IMG/VR virus record: IMGVR_UViG_3300015241_000015
Coordinates: 17,926 to 81,925 of that record
Length of the DNA stretch: 64,000 nt
Direction: 5' to 3' (one strand)
DNA from: a virus
Numbering within the stretch: the first letter of the stretch is position 1; every line of letters begins with the position of its first letter. Positions 1-7,981 of this stretch are shown piece after piece. The notes under the pieces are model-generated. The model did no database searches. It saw only the letters and a program-made list of their open reading frames with translations, and was not told the DNA's origin. The position numbers were made by a program, and so were the translations under genes.

Positions 1-701
1 TCGGCCTTGGCCATAACTTCATCGGCGCTCAGATCCCCGGAATTCCCGGTCAACAACTCATGCGCTTCCCGTAATTGCTGGGTAGCCCGCATAGCCCGGG
101 TCACTACCGGATTGCGGAAGCGGATTTCCGCGCAAATTAGCTCCAGAGTCCGTGATTCATCTTCGATATCCAGATCGTGGTCTTCAGCAAACCACTTGAT
201 GGTTTCTTTGATCACTGACCTGCGGCTCTCAGGCATCCGGTACTTCAACAGCACGATGACATCAGCCTCGTCGATCTGGTCTTCTTCAGCCCGGAATTGC
301 CGTGTGACTTTCTCGAAGTCTTCTTCCTTCATTTCCTGGGCATTTTTAATCAACACCGTGTTGTAGCGCTGTTCCTCTGGAAGATCGATCAGGTAATCGG
401 CGTTCTCGGCCCGTAGTTTCAAGAAGTCTTCCTTGGGAAGCTTCTTCAAGCTCTCGGCCAAGCGCACATAGCGGAACCAAGTGGACCGGCCTACGCCCAG
501 ATGCTGGCGAAATTCGCTTTCCCCATCAAAGCCCATGGCCTGGAACAAGCGCTCACGTTTAACCTCGGCGCCGATCCAGCCCACCAGCAGAGAGGAACGG
601 CAGGACGATTGGGCGGCGGCCGTAGCCTCTTTCAGCAGCGCCGTGGCCCGACGCTTCAGCGTAGCGGGGCTATTATCTTCAACTATTTCTAATGTTCCCA
701 T
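1..701 (-). CDS. hypothetical protein with HTH-like segment, 3' truncated by window edge
   Basis: An open frame starts at an ATG at 701, behind AAGGAGAGTCACC, and stays open for 233 codons to the left edge, so the C-terminus is missing. Residues about 62-82 (SEFRQHLGVGRSTWFRYVR) resemble a helix-turn-helix, which suggests DNA binding. The rest is charged and helical, with no catalytic motif I recognise. It lies just downstream of the primase-helicase on the same strand and is probably co-transcribed with the early operon. A ParB-like or replication accessory role is possible but not shown. Confidence 0.75.
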   Translation of the reverse strand, partial: MGTLEIVEDNSPATLKRRATALLKEATAAAQSSCRSSLLVGWIGAEVKRERLFQAMGFDGESEFRQHLGVGRSTWFRYVRLAESLKKLPKEDFLKLRAENADYLIDLPEEQRYNTVLIKNAQEMKEEDFEKVTRQFRAEEDQIDEADVIVLLKYRMPESRRSVIKETIKWFAEDHDLDIEDESRTLELICAEIRFRNPVVTRAMRATQQLREAHELLTGNSGDLSADEVMAKA

Positions 702-714
702 GGTGACTCTCCTT

Positions 715-2442
715 CTAAAACGGAGCCTCCTCCGCATTTGAATACTCAGATTGCAGCCCGTCTGATTTCTTGTTCCCGCGCCGCGGTGGCTCCCAGCGCA
801 CCCGCTCCACCGTGATCCCCTCTTGTGGGGGATTCTGGTCGATGTACTTGATATAGAAATTGTCCGGGCTCAGCGCCGCCTTGATCTCAATCTCCACCAG
901 CCGTACCCACTCATGCTTGGCCTCATGCCGATTGACAACCCGCAAGCCCAACACCCACTCGGCATACCCGGCAATAGCCGAAGCCCCGCGGATCCGTTCG
1001 GTCAACGTAGCTTCTTCGCTGCCCTTGGTCTCGTGGTGGATCAGTGTGACTTGGCAACCAGTCTTCTCTTGGATCAGCGCCACATTGTCAATGACTCGCT
1101 GCATTGCAGTATTGTCGTTCTCTTCGGCCGTGTGCAGGCGGCGAAATACATCCAAGACTAGGAATTCAGTCTTATGTTTCTCTAATGCCCGTATGAGTTC
1201 ATTGCGGTCGTCTTCGTCATCGATCATCAGGCGCTGCTTCTCTTGGCGGCTATTCACATATAGATTGGCTTTGATGTCTTCCAGTACCACTTCCCGGCCC
1301 CGCGCCAGCTTCTTCAGTCTCCACTGCGTTAGTTGCGGAGCGTCTTCCCTGGTCACATAGGCTACCCGGGCGGGCCGTTCCACATAGAACCCCGCTCCCC
1401 CATTTCCCGGTAGCCACGGTAACCCCGCCGCCAGGCAGATACACAGATCGGCGATTAGTAAACTCTTACCAGCCTTAGGCCGTGCAATGATCATTCCGTT
1501 GGCGCCAGACTGGATCAACCCCTCGACCATCCAGTTCAGCGATGGCGGGGTATGCCGGGTAAATTCGACTACATCGACCAGGATCCCGCTACTTACTTCA
1601 GAGGGCCTCCACGCTGGCGTCTGGTTGGCTTCCTTGACCAGTTCGCCAAACTGATGGCCTTGGGCATACCAATCGACTACGTCGCCCTTCAGGGGCAATC
1701 CTGGTAGCTTTACGACCTTCACTCCCGCGGCATAGCGATAGATGGAATTGGCGACCTGGAGCGCGTGCTTTTCACCCTTCTCGTCGTTGTCCGGGAAAAT
1801 GATTACTTTCTTCCCGGTCAAGAATGGAGAATACTCATCTAGCCACTTCTCCGCTCCCCCGGAATTGCACGTGGCAGCCACCTCGACCACCATCTCCAGA
1901 TCGCGGCGTACCAGATCGACTTTCTTCTCGCCTTCAAAAACCAGAACCTCCCGGGCGGTGATGATATCGGGCAAGCGATAGAGAGCCCGTCGGCACTTAT
2001 CCAGACTCCACACCCAGCCCCCTTGCTCGTCGGGATGGCGGAAACTGATTTTCTTTTTCCCGTAATTGTCCTTGGGATACCGGATCACCTGATAGAGCAA
2101 ATGGCCGTATTCGTCGGTGTAGTCGTAGGCGGCCTCCCAGCGTTGCCCGGAAATAAACCCCTGGCGCAAGCCCATGATCTCGGCGATATTCGCCATTGCC
2201 ACTTCTTTATCGCAGCGGGCGAACTTCATCTCGAAGTCGATTACACCGCCCCCTCCACAACCGGCGCCAGACCAACATTTCCAGACGCCTTTCTCGAAAT
2301 TCACACTGAGCGATGGGGTGCGATCGTCATGGAAGGGGCACTTGGCCGCGTAACTGGAACCCGAGCGCCGCAGACTCTGGCCTTGCAGTCGGGCTTCGAA
2401 GTATTTCTTGAATTCGGCGGTTCCTAACTCGTTCACTTTCAC
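715..2442 (-). CDS. bifunctional DNA primase-helicase
   Basis: Primes and unwinds phage DNA at the fork. The N-terminus has a CHC2-type zinc finger (C35, H38, C56, C62). The middle looks TOPRIM-like, with a glutamate in VFEGEKK (about 170) and an acidic cluster FPDND (about 217-221). The C-terminal half is a RepA/AAA_25-type ATPase with Walker A ARPKAGKS at 320-327 and a Walker B-like FLVLDVFRR. The start is a GTG. The fused domain order is typical of temperate phage primase-helicases. No ori-binding protein is adjacent. Confidence 0.9.
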   Translation of the reverse strand: MKVNELGTAEFKKYFEARLQGQSLRRSGSSYAAKCPFHDDRTPSLSVNFEKGVWKCWSGAGCGGGGVIDFEMKFARCDKEVAMANIAEIMGLRQGFISGQRWEAAYDYTDEYGHLLYQVIRYPKDNYGKKKISFRHPDEQGGWVWSLDKCRRALYRLPDIITAREVLVFEGEKKVDLVRRDLEMVVEVAATCNSGGAEKWLDEYSPFLTGKKVIIFPDNDEKGEKHALQVANSIYRYAAGVKVVKLPGLPLKGDVVDWYAQGHQFGELVKEANQTPAWRPSEVSSGILVDVVEFTRHTPPSLNWMVEGLIQSGANGMIIARPKAGKSLLIADLCICLAAGLPWLPGNGGAGFYVERPARVAYVTREDAPQLTQWRLKKLARGREVVLEDIKANLYVNSRQEKQRLMIDDEDDRNELIRALEKHKTEFLVLDVFRRLHTAEENDNTAMQRVIDNVALIQEKTGCQVTLIHHETKGSEEATLTERIRGASAIAGYAEWVLGLRVVNRHEAKHEWVRLVEIEIKAALSPDNFYIKYIDQNPPQEGITVERVRWEPPRRGNKKSDGLQSEYSNAEEAPF

Positions 2443-2452
2443 TTACACGTAC

Positions 2453-2650
2453 CTATCTGGTCTCTAAAACTAACCGCACAATATCTTTCCCGCACTCCGC
2501 ACATTCCATGACAATCCCACCTTCATCGTTGATCCGCGCCCAGGTGGGTGAATCAGGATGACAGGCCGAATGCAGCACCAGCCACTCTTCCTTTTTTTCA
2601 GGGACGGCAATTATCCCGATCTTCTTCGATCTCAAGTCTTGAACAGACAT
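2453..2650 (-). CDS. small zinc-ribbon-like hypothetical protein
   Basis: A 65-aa protein starting MSVQDL behind GGAGAAGGAGCC. It ends 10 bp before the primase gene on the same strand. A CxxC (CAEC) near the C-terminus and an upstream Cys/His could bind one metal ion. A longer in-frame start upstream has no ribosome site. Function unknown. Confidence 0.65.
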   Translation of the reverse strand: MSVQDLRSKKIGIIAVPEKKEEWLVLHSACHPDSPTWARINDEGGIVMECAECGKDIVRLVLETR

Positions 2651-2795
2651 CCGTCGGCTCCTTCTCCAGCCATCTCTCAATGGCAATTTTGTGATTGTGT
2701 CCCGTCATCAACCCCTCACACTTAGGCCGCTGCCGGAACCAGCGCCACCATTTGAACGCATAGATCAATACATCCCACCAGTGAAGCTTTTGCAT
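2598..2795 (-). CDS. small hypothetical protein, overlapping both neighbours
   Basis: A possible 65-aa protein starting MQKLHWWDVL behind GCAAGG. It overlaps the next gene downstream by 53 bp and the upstream one by 31 bp. Its Trp/Arg-rich start (KWWRWFRQRPK) followed by an acidic tail reads like a protein, but the overlaps make it uncertain. Confidence 0.4.
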   Translation of the reverse strand: MQKLHWWDVLIYAFKWWRWFRQRPKCEGLMTGHNHKIAIERWLEKEPTDVCSRLEIEEDRDNCRP

Positions 2796-2965
2796 ACCTT
2801 GCATTCCTCTATCACTCCACTCCCACCACAGGCCGGGCATATTGCAGTATCGACTTGCACATCGCACGGCAGCTCAACAGCCGGGACTGCCACCGCGCCC
2901 GTTCCCTCACAGTTCAAGCAGAACACGCATACGCAGTCCTCGTAGCCCTTCAGTTCCGCCCACAT
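2765..2965 (-). CDS. DnaJ-type zinc-ribbon small protein
   Basis: A 66-aa protein with CxxCxGxG-like repeats (CLNCEGTG, CPACGGSG, CKVC) similar to the zinc-binding modules of DnaJ. Such small Cys-rich proteins are common in phage early regions and probably fold around one or two zinc ions. The start overlaps the stop of the KTSC gene by one base, so translation is probably coupled. Function unknown. Confidence 0.7.
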   Translation of the reverse strand: MWAELKGYEDCVCVFCLNCEGTGAVAVPAVELPCDVQVDTAICPACGGSGVIEECKVCKSFTGGMY

Positions 2966-3330
2966 TACCCTATCTCCTCTTCCTCCGACTCACTCAAGGC
3001 CCGCGTCTTATACACCTGCTTGATCTGGTTGTGGAAGAATCGCCCCACAGAATCGGCTGTCCGCATCTTTTCGTAAATGATGTCGGGAACCCCGTCATAG
3101 TGGTAAACCTTGCTTACCGACCCATCCCGGTTGCGGAATTGAACGTAAGTAGACCCGTCTGTAGTCCTGCGAATGGCATGGACGTTGCTCGAATCTACAC
3201 GCTCCCAGGGCGGTTCTTGAGGTTTAGGCCGTACCGGCATCAAAGATTCGTCTGAGGGCATCGTAGACGGCGTAGGAGTCATCTCCCGGCTCTCTGTAGA
3301 CTGTTGTTCCGGCTCTTCAGGCGTTTCCAT
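2965..3330 (-). CDS. KTSC-domain protein
   Basis: A 121-aa protein. A Pro/Ser-rich leader (about 1-45) precedes a KTSC domain, seen as SSNVHAIRR, YVQFRNRDGSVSKVYHYDGVP, and ADSVGRFFHNQIKQVY. KTSC domains are short modules often attached to phage or host lysyl-tRNA-synthetase-like proteins; their role is unclear. The start was chosen at the ATG behind GGAAGGGGG. It overlaps the upstream gene by 14 bp. Confidence 0.75.
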   Translation of the reverse strand: METPEEPEQQSTESREMTPTPSTMPSDESLMPVRPKPQEPPWERVDSSNVHAIRRTTDGSTYVQFRNRDGSVSKVYHYDGVPDIIYEKMRTADSVGRFFHNQIKQVYKTRALSESEEEEIG

Positions 3331-3628
3331 GGCTACCCCCTTCCATTTCTCCATCGTTACTCGCGATGCTCCACAGGCTCACTATGTCGTCGGACAATTG
3401 CTGATTACCTCCGGTATAAATTCGGTTCATCATGCGGATCAGCACCGCTATCCCATGGTCTAAGTCTGCTCGCGCCACACTCCCATCAGCGCCGATCTTG
3501 ATTCCCATCAGGCAGCGATTCACGGTGTCCAGAGCCCGGTAAGCCCGGCTAAACATGGCCTGCACCTCTTGGATATCCTCGGGATTGGCGCAGGTAAAGC
3601 TGACTCGAATCTTTTGCAGTTCAGGCAT
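3317..3628 (-). CDS. hypothetical protein
   Basis: A 103-aa soluble, mostly helical protein with no recognised domain. Its start forms an ATGCCTGA overlap with the stop of the next gene upstream, one of several in this operon, which implies coupled translation. Confidence 0.7.
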   Translation of the reverse strand: MPELQKIRVSFTCANPEDIQEVQAMFSRAYRALDTVNRCLMGIKIGADGSVARADLDHGIAVLIRMMNRIYTGGNQQLSDDIVSLWSIASNDGEMEGGSHGNA

Positions 3629-3788
3629 CAATACTCTCCCTCTCGCGGAACTCCTTTTCCCATCGCTCCAGTAGGCCAGAATCCCTGAGGCTCTTTCTAA
3701 AGTAAAACCTCTCCAACTCCGCCTCGTGATCGCAAATAGCCGAGAATTGATCTGTGTTGGCTTTCAGTTTCTCCTGATCGTCAGGCAT
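3621..3788 (-). CDS. small acidic hypothetical protein
   Basis: A 55-aa charged helical protein (MPDDQEKLKAN start) behind GGAGGAGAG. It overlaps both neighbours by 8 bp through ATGCCTGA junctions. No recognised domain. Confidence 0.65.
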   Translation of the reverse strand: MPDDQEKLKANTDQFSAICDHEAELERFYFRKSLRDSGLLERWEKEFRERESIDA

Positions 3789-4128
3789 GATGTCTCTCCT
3801 CCTCCGCCGCCACGTCAGCAAAAGTCTTGTTGCTGATTCTTAGATTCCTCAGGCTGACAATATCGGCGTCCATCTGGCTGATGTTGACCGGATAGGTCAG
3901 CAACACCGAGTCAATCACCTTGTGCATGGCCTCCAAGATATCCCGCTCGATGGGCTGCTCTTCATCCTGACACGCTATGGTCTCTATGAATTCCCGCAAA
4001 GCCTCCATGGCCTTCGCGATCCGTTCATTCATCAGGCCAAAACTGGCCATCACATCTTCCGTGCGGCAGACCACCACAACCTTGGCCGGCCCTGGCAAAT
4101 AGTCTTTTTCAAACATATACACCCTCAT
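3781..4128 (-). CDS. hypothetical protein
   Basis: A 115-aa predicted helical protein with no recognised motif. It shares four bases (ATGA) with the upstream gene and an ATGCCTGA junction with the downstream one, so it belongs to the same translationally coupled string. Confidence 0.7.
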   Translation of the reverse strand: MRVYMFEKDYLPGPAKVVVVCRTEDVMASFGLMNERIAKAMEALREFIETIACQDEEQPIERDILEAMHKVIDSVLLTYPVNISQMDADIVSLRNLRISNKTFADVAAEEERHHA

Positions 4129-4541
4129 TTCGCTAATAGCCGTTTTTCAAAGCACTCCCAACTTTTGCAAAGATGGTCATGCCAATCCCGGTATTCCCGA
4201 TGCCGATCGTTCTTGCCTGACAGAAACTCGTCTTCAGCCAGATTGTCGATCGCCAGCTTGAAAGCCTTCAACGCATTGCCGCGATCCCCATTAGCCCAGC
4301 GCACCAACTCCCGTAAGCGGCTCAGGCCCTTCTTTATGCGCAATTCCGACGGCGTATACCCGTGGGCTCTCTCGGTTCGTTCACAGTAGTATTTCCAGAT
4401 GCGCGGCAACTTCTCTTGCTCCCATGGATCTTCGGTCAGTTTATTCACCATCTCTTCGGCAGTACTAAAACGATGGTGGTGGTTGATTGGTGTTGGTTCA
4501 GGTAAATAGTCTGATTGAAATAGATGCGGCTGAACTTGCAT
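4125..4541 (-). CDS. hypothetical helical protein
   Basis: A 138-aa protein. The start was placed at the ATG behind GGAGGATC in preference to an upstream GTG. Mostly charged helix with several Trp residues; no known domain. It leads a coupled gene string running toward the primase. Confidence 0.7.
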   Translation of the reverse strand: MQVQPHLFQSDYLPEPTPINHHHRFSTAEEMVNKLTEDPWEQEKLPRIWKYYCERTERAHGYTPSELRIKKGLSRLRELVRWANGDRGNALKAFKLAIDNLAEDEFLSGKNDRHREYRDWHDHLCKSWECFEKRLLAK

Positions 4542-4599
4542 GTTGGAAAGATCCTCCAGGGAAGGTGTGCCGGAAACAATAGCACACTTCACCTATCGG

Positions 4600-4827
4600 T
4601 CAATCGCTATTTTTATCTAGTTTGCGTTCCTTCAGCCACTCTAATGCTTCCCACCATGACTGTGGATAGGTATCTTGGTTTCTTCTATATAATTTGATTT
4701 GCACTGCCGGCGGAATAAGCTTAAAGCAACGATAACAGAACGATCTATCTACCGCTTTCTCTTGCTGACAACTAGGGCACACTGTACTTTCGAGGCTATC
4801 GCTTGATAGCTGGTACAAGGTCTTCAT
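4600..4827 (-). CDS. zinc-ribbon hypothetical protein
   Basis: A 75-aa protein with two CxxC pairs (CPSC at about 17-20, CYRC at about 31-34) spaced like a rubredoxin-type zinc ribbon, then a basic tail. Probably a DNA- or protein-binding accessory factor. No close family recognised. Confidence 0.7.
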   Translation of the reverse strand: MKTLYQLSSDSLESTVCPSCQQEKAVDRSFCYRCFKLIPPAVQIKLYRRNQDTYPQSWWEALEWLKERKLDKNSD

Positions 4828-4853
4828 GTACTACCTTCTATCTGTTGCGGTCT

Positions 4854-5072
4854 TTAGTGGGTTGAATCTATATCTTGGGCGTTAACGTGTTTCGGTGAAC
4901 TCCTTTCTTCTTTGGTAGCGGCGTGCCGTGCAGCGTATTCGTGCTCATGGCACCAACAAGAACACCAAGCCTTCGGTTCAACGACCGGAGCCCCCGGTGT
5001 GCTCACATTGGAACAATGCCAGGAACAGCGGCATACGGTTCCTTGGCGAAGCGGGCGGCCGTCAGGGGTCAT
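4854..5072 (-). CDS. Cys-rich small hypothetical protein
   Basis: A 72-aa protein with clustered cysteines and histidines (CRCSWHC, CSCWCHEHE), probably metal binding. Its start overlaps the stop of the Dam methylase by four bases, so the two are probably co-translated. Confidence 0.6.
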   Translation of the reverse strand: MTPDGRPLRQGTVCRCSWHCSNVSTPGAPVVEPKAWCSCWCHEHEYAARHAATKEERSSPKHVNAQDIDSTH

Positions 5073-5470
5073 GCGCTTTCCTTCTTGAAAATCACAACCA
5101 TACTGGGGAACGGGGCTGGCTGAATCGATCCATTGAATTTCAATCGGCCGCGAATGAAGCGAACCTCACGGGCTTGCGGTAGCACCAAATCGTGAAACCA
5201 AGGTGATGACGTTCTTGCCGGTATCAGATACACCGCCAGATCGGCTTCCCGGCCACGCTCCAGCCATTCCCTAATCCCTGGGCCGTAAGGTGGATTGCAA
5301 AACACCCGCCGGCCCGTCCAGGAAACAAACAGCGGCGCCAACCCGTCCTCGATTCCACCCAGCGGGCAAGGATCGAAATCGAAGTGGAATTCCTCGTTGA
5401 GCGACCTATAAAGCCACTCAGGCGTCCTCCACTCCGCCGTGGTCGAACTGAAAATTACCCGGGATGGCAT
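5069..5470 (-). CDS. dam: phage DNA N6-adenine methyltransferase (Dam family)
   Basis: Methylates adenine in phage DNA, commonly to evade restriction. Seen here: TPEWLYRSLNEEFHFDFDPC near the N-terminus and the catalytic NPPYG at residues 59-63, the hallmark of the short phage Dam family (PF05869). The length (133 aa) is slightly below the usual 150-180, so some of the target-recognition region may be reduced. The ATG was preferred over a TTG four codons upstream. Confidence 0.85.
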   Translation of the reverse strand: MPSRVIFSSTTAEWRTPEWLYRSLNEEFHFDFDPCPLGGIEDGLAPLFVSWTGRRVFCNPPYGPGIREWLERGREADLAVYLIPARTSSPWFHDLVLPQAREVRFIRGRLKFNGSIQPAPFPSMVVIFKKESA

Positions 5471-5478
5471 GGCTGATT

Positions 5479-6057
5479 TCAAGTCGTTTTAACTTCTACG
5501 AATCGCGTGACTCGAAAGGTTCCAAACGGGCCACGTTTCTCAGGGCGAAAATCTCCAATGCCCGTACTCACTCCGCCCTCGGCCAGAAGCTGATGGGCTG
5601 TCTCAATCGGAAGCTGATTGTCGTCAATTTGCAGATTGAACTTCGCTGACCACTGGTCGAACCGCGGGCGGTGTCTCATCACGCGCCCCTTTGTCGCCGG
5701 GATCGTGACAGGCCGCGAATCAACCTCGAATCTCTTGGCTGGGCCACCATCTCCGTTCAGAATCGTGACGGTATCGCTGCATATTCGAACGGCCGCCGGC
5801 ACGACAAATTTCAGCGTTTTCCGGGATGAGCGCATCTTGTGATTCGCCCCAGCCGCTCCCATCACGTTCGGAATCGCAAACGCCGAAAAGTAGAAGTGGC
5901 CTGCATCATCAATGTATGCAACCCGCCTCGCGGCTTCGAGTGGATCTTCATGTTGCGCCAATTGCGTTCTCGTGGGCTTTGCCAATTGTGCGCGTTCATC
6001 GAACCGTTGAATAAGCAAAGGCGTCAGTCCAGCAATTTCACATTCGATCAGTTTCAT
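5479..6057 (-). CDS. RAMP-like conserved phage protein
   Basis: A 192-aa protein starting MKLIECEIAGLTPLLIQRF and ending with GIGDFRPEKRGPFGTF. The opening TPLL strand and the Gly-rich G(I)GDFRPEKxGxFG loop recall the ferredoxin-like fold with glycine-rich loop of RAMP (Cas5/Cas7-like) proteins, although no crRNA system of that type is nearby. I know the family only as a recurrent phage hypothetical often near dam or replication genes. It ends 8 bp before dam. Confidence 0.75.
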   Translation of the reverse strand: MKLIECEIAGLTPLLIQRFDERAQLAKPTRTQLAQHEDPLEAARRVAYIDDAGHFYFSAFAIPNVMGAAGANHKMRSSRKTLKFVVPAAVRICSDTVTILNGDGGPAKRFEVDSRPVTIPATKGRVMRHRPRFDQWSAKFNLQIDDNQLPIETAHQLLAEGGVSTGIGDFRPEKRGPFGTFRVTRFVEVKTT

Positions 6058-6145
6058 TGGGTGGATCTCCTTTCAGGTTACGTAAATTTATTTCAGTTCC
6101 ATGGCTTGCCAATTCCTTCCCCTGTTTTGTAAAGTTGTTGACCTT

Positions 6146-6260
6146 GGCGCTGCGAGGCGCGGCACTGCATGGCAAGGCAGGGCACGGCCTGGCACGGCGT
6201 GGCCTGGCAAGGTCGGGCATGGCTTGGCTCTGCACGGCAAGGCAAGGACAGGCGGGGTGT
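6146..6260. repeat. GGCNN pentanucleotide repeat tract
   Basis: On the plus strand 22-23 consecutive 5-bp units fit GGCNN (for example GGCAC, GGCAA, GGCAT, GGCCT), with the GGC kept in phase and the last two bases varying. It lies between the integrase and the RAMP-like gene, where no convincing gene exists. Only about four units deviate at the first or third base. The tract ends against a 7-bp inverted repeat at 6251-6273 (GGCGGGG / CCCCGCC). Confidence 0.85.
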
Positions 6261-6294
6261 GTTAAGCCCCGCCTATTTATTTGCGTGCAATGGC

Positions 6295-7728
6295 TCACTT
6301 CTCCTCCTTGCTTGGAGGGGTCTTGTCGGATGATTTTTGGTGATGCGGATTTGATGCGGATTCTGCTTTATTTTGGTCTATTTTGCTGATGGATGTCGTT
6401 GAAGCTATTGATTCTATTGAGGTTGATTCCAACTCTGGATCAGCATATCGGGGTTCGAATCCCTGGGGGGCAGCCAAATCTTTTGAACAACTTACAGACT
6501 TTTCATTCGTTTTTGATTCGCCCTCGTCTCCTCCATAGTGCGGTTTTGATGCGGATTGACTCTTCTTCTTTCCCTCTTCTTTGGTCTCTTTTGGGGCCTC
6601 GTCGTCCAGGACTTGCACCCACTCCGCATTTGCGCCGGGGATCAGGTGGCCGTAAATGTCGATCGTGACCGAAATACTCTTATGCCCCATCTGCTTTTGC
6701 ACATAGGCCGGAGAGACTCCCGCCTGGATCAGCAGGCTGCCGTAAGTGTGGCGAAGGTCATGAAACCGGAAGCGACGAATACCGGCTTGCTCTAGCGCTG
6801 GATCGAGGTATCGCTTGGCGATATTGTCCGGGAATATCGGTCCACCGGTCTCCGATGGGAACACCAGATCGTCGGAAATACTGGTCTTGCCATCCATGAA
6901 GGCAGGCAGAAGGCGTTCATCTCTCGCCACCACCAGCGCCGTCCGTAATTGTTCTGTCATATCAACGCGACGGGACTCGCCGCTCTTGGGAGAACCAAAG
7001 GTTTTGGATTTCACGTCATAAGTTCTCTCGACCAGGATGAAGCACTCCGGCCCAACACATTCCCCGAACTGAATATGCCCCCACTGCAAGGCGATCAATT
7101 CACCCTTGCGAAGCCCAGCCCGTAAAGCGGCCAGGAAAAAAACGGAGTATCCTGGGCATATCTCGCCAACTGCCGTCAGGAAACGTTGCGCCTCGCTGCG
7201 TGTCATCGAATCCCCTTTAGCTTTGCCCTTTTGCTTCTTGTTGAATTTTCCGATCCGTGAAGCGGGATTGGAAGCAATAATGCCATCTTCGACGGCGGCA
7301 TTCAGACAGGCGCGCAATGCCCCGTATGTTAGGCGTACCGTGTTGCGCGCAAGCTTGCCATTCGATAAATCGCCAACAAAAGACTTCACTTCCTCGCGGG
7401 TTATTTTGGTTAAAGCCTGTGCGCCAAACCTGGGGACCACGCGAAGCCTGAGTTGCTCCTCGTAACTGCCCCAGCTTCTGTGTTTGATTTCCCCTTTGCG
7501 CCCACGAAGCCAGGCGGCGGAATACTGCGAAAATGTTTGCTCTTTGCACGCTTCTTCTTTCGTTTCGAGAAAGCCTAACTGGCCCAAAGCGGCCATACCT
7601 TCGGCTCGCTTCCGAATCTGCTCTGCCAGTTTCGCGTCACCAGTCTTCAGCGATTTCGAGGAGCGTTTTCCTTTGTGGTTAACAAATAACCACCACACGC
7701 CTTTCACTTTTTTCAGTTTGACTCCCAC
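6295..7728 (-). CDS. int: tyrosine integrase (site-specific recombinase)
   Basis: Catalyses integration and excision at attP/attB. It has an N-terminal arm-binding region (about 1-60), a SAM-like core-binding domain (about 65-160) and a catalytic domain with R207 (GLRKGEL), H323-x-x-R326, H349 and the nucleophile Y359 (DIYGH). Beyond Y359 there is an unusual tail of about 115 Ser/Lys-rich residues. Residues about 419-432 (APQGFEPRYADPE) are the antisense translation of a tRNA 3' half, so attP lies inside the coding region. It starts 4 bp after the excisionase-like gene. Confidence 0.95.
   Translation of the reverse strand: MGVKLKKVKGVWWLFVNHKGKRSSKSLKTGDAKLAEQIRKRAEGMAALGQLGFLETKEEACKEQTFSQYSAAWLRGRKGEIKHRSWGSYEEQLRLRVVPRFGAQALTKITREEVKSFVGDLSNGKLARNTVRLTYGALRACLNAAVEDGIIASNPASRIGKFNKKQKGKAKGDSMTRSEAQRFLTAVGEICPGYSVFFLAALRAGLRKGELIALQWGHIQFGECVGPECFILVERTYDVKSKTFGSPKSGESRRVDMTEQLRTALVVARDERLLPAFMDGKTSISDDLVFPSETGGPIFPDNIAKRYLDPALEQAGIRRFRFHDLRHTYGSLLIQAGVSPAYVQKQMGHKSISVTIDIYGHLIPGANAEWVQVLDDEAPKETKEEGKKKSQSASKPHYGGDEGESKTNEKSVSCSKDLAAPQGFEPRYADPELESTSIESIASTTSISKIDQNKAESASNPHHQKSSDKTPPSKEEK
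6432..6475 (+). other. attP: attP core: tRNA 3' half (probably tRNA-Gln, CTG)
   Basis: On the plus strand, inside int, the sequence reads as an anticodon loop CTCTGGA (anticodon CTG after T33), a variable region, a T arm CGGGG-TTCGAAT-CCCTG, an acceptor 3' strand GGGGGCA, G73 and CCA. The discriminator G and the anticodon fit tRNA-Gln. There is no 5' half, so this is not a functional tRNA gene but the phage copy that restores the tRNA on integration. Confidence 0.85.
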
Positions 7729-7731
7729 GAT

Positions 7732-7977
7732 TTATCCTCCCGAAAACATCTTTTTCAACATCGCATCAACTTGCTCTGTTTCAATAGCCACGCTATGAGC
7801 GCGCATCCAGCGATCAAACTCTGACCGTTCAACTCGAAACTTTTTGCCCACACGCGAAGCGGGGAGCGGATCGGAGATCCTGTGTATCCAGCCGAGCAAG
7901 GTCCGCTCCGAGACGCTCGCATAGGTACACAGCGATTTCAGATCCAACCACTCGGACTTAACTTCTTGCTTTCTCAT
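7732..7977 (-). CDS. xis: excisionase-family HTH protein
   Basis: An 81-aa MerR/excisionase-type helix-turn-helix protein: SLCTYASVSERTLLGWI, then RVGKKFRVERSEFDRWM, the usual HTH_17 winged layout. Positioned directly before int on the same strand, it probably controls recombination direction by bending attP DNA. The start is the ATG just after the DUF5131 stop. Confidence 0.8.
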   Translation of the reverse strand: MRKQEVKSEWLDLKSLCTYASVSERTLLGWIHRISDPLPASRVGKKFRVERSEFDRWMRAHSVAIETEQVDAMLKKMFSGG

Positions 7978-7981
7978 AATT

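Noticed and set aside
6038-6298. 86-codon minus frame over the GGCNN tract
   Set aside because: Its middle is simply the translated pentamer repeat, with no ribosome site or homology.
6432-6475. Functional tRNA gene
   Set aside because: Only the 3' half is present; the upstream bases do not form the D arm or acceptor 5' strand.
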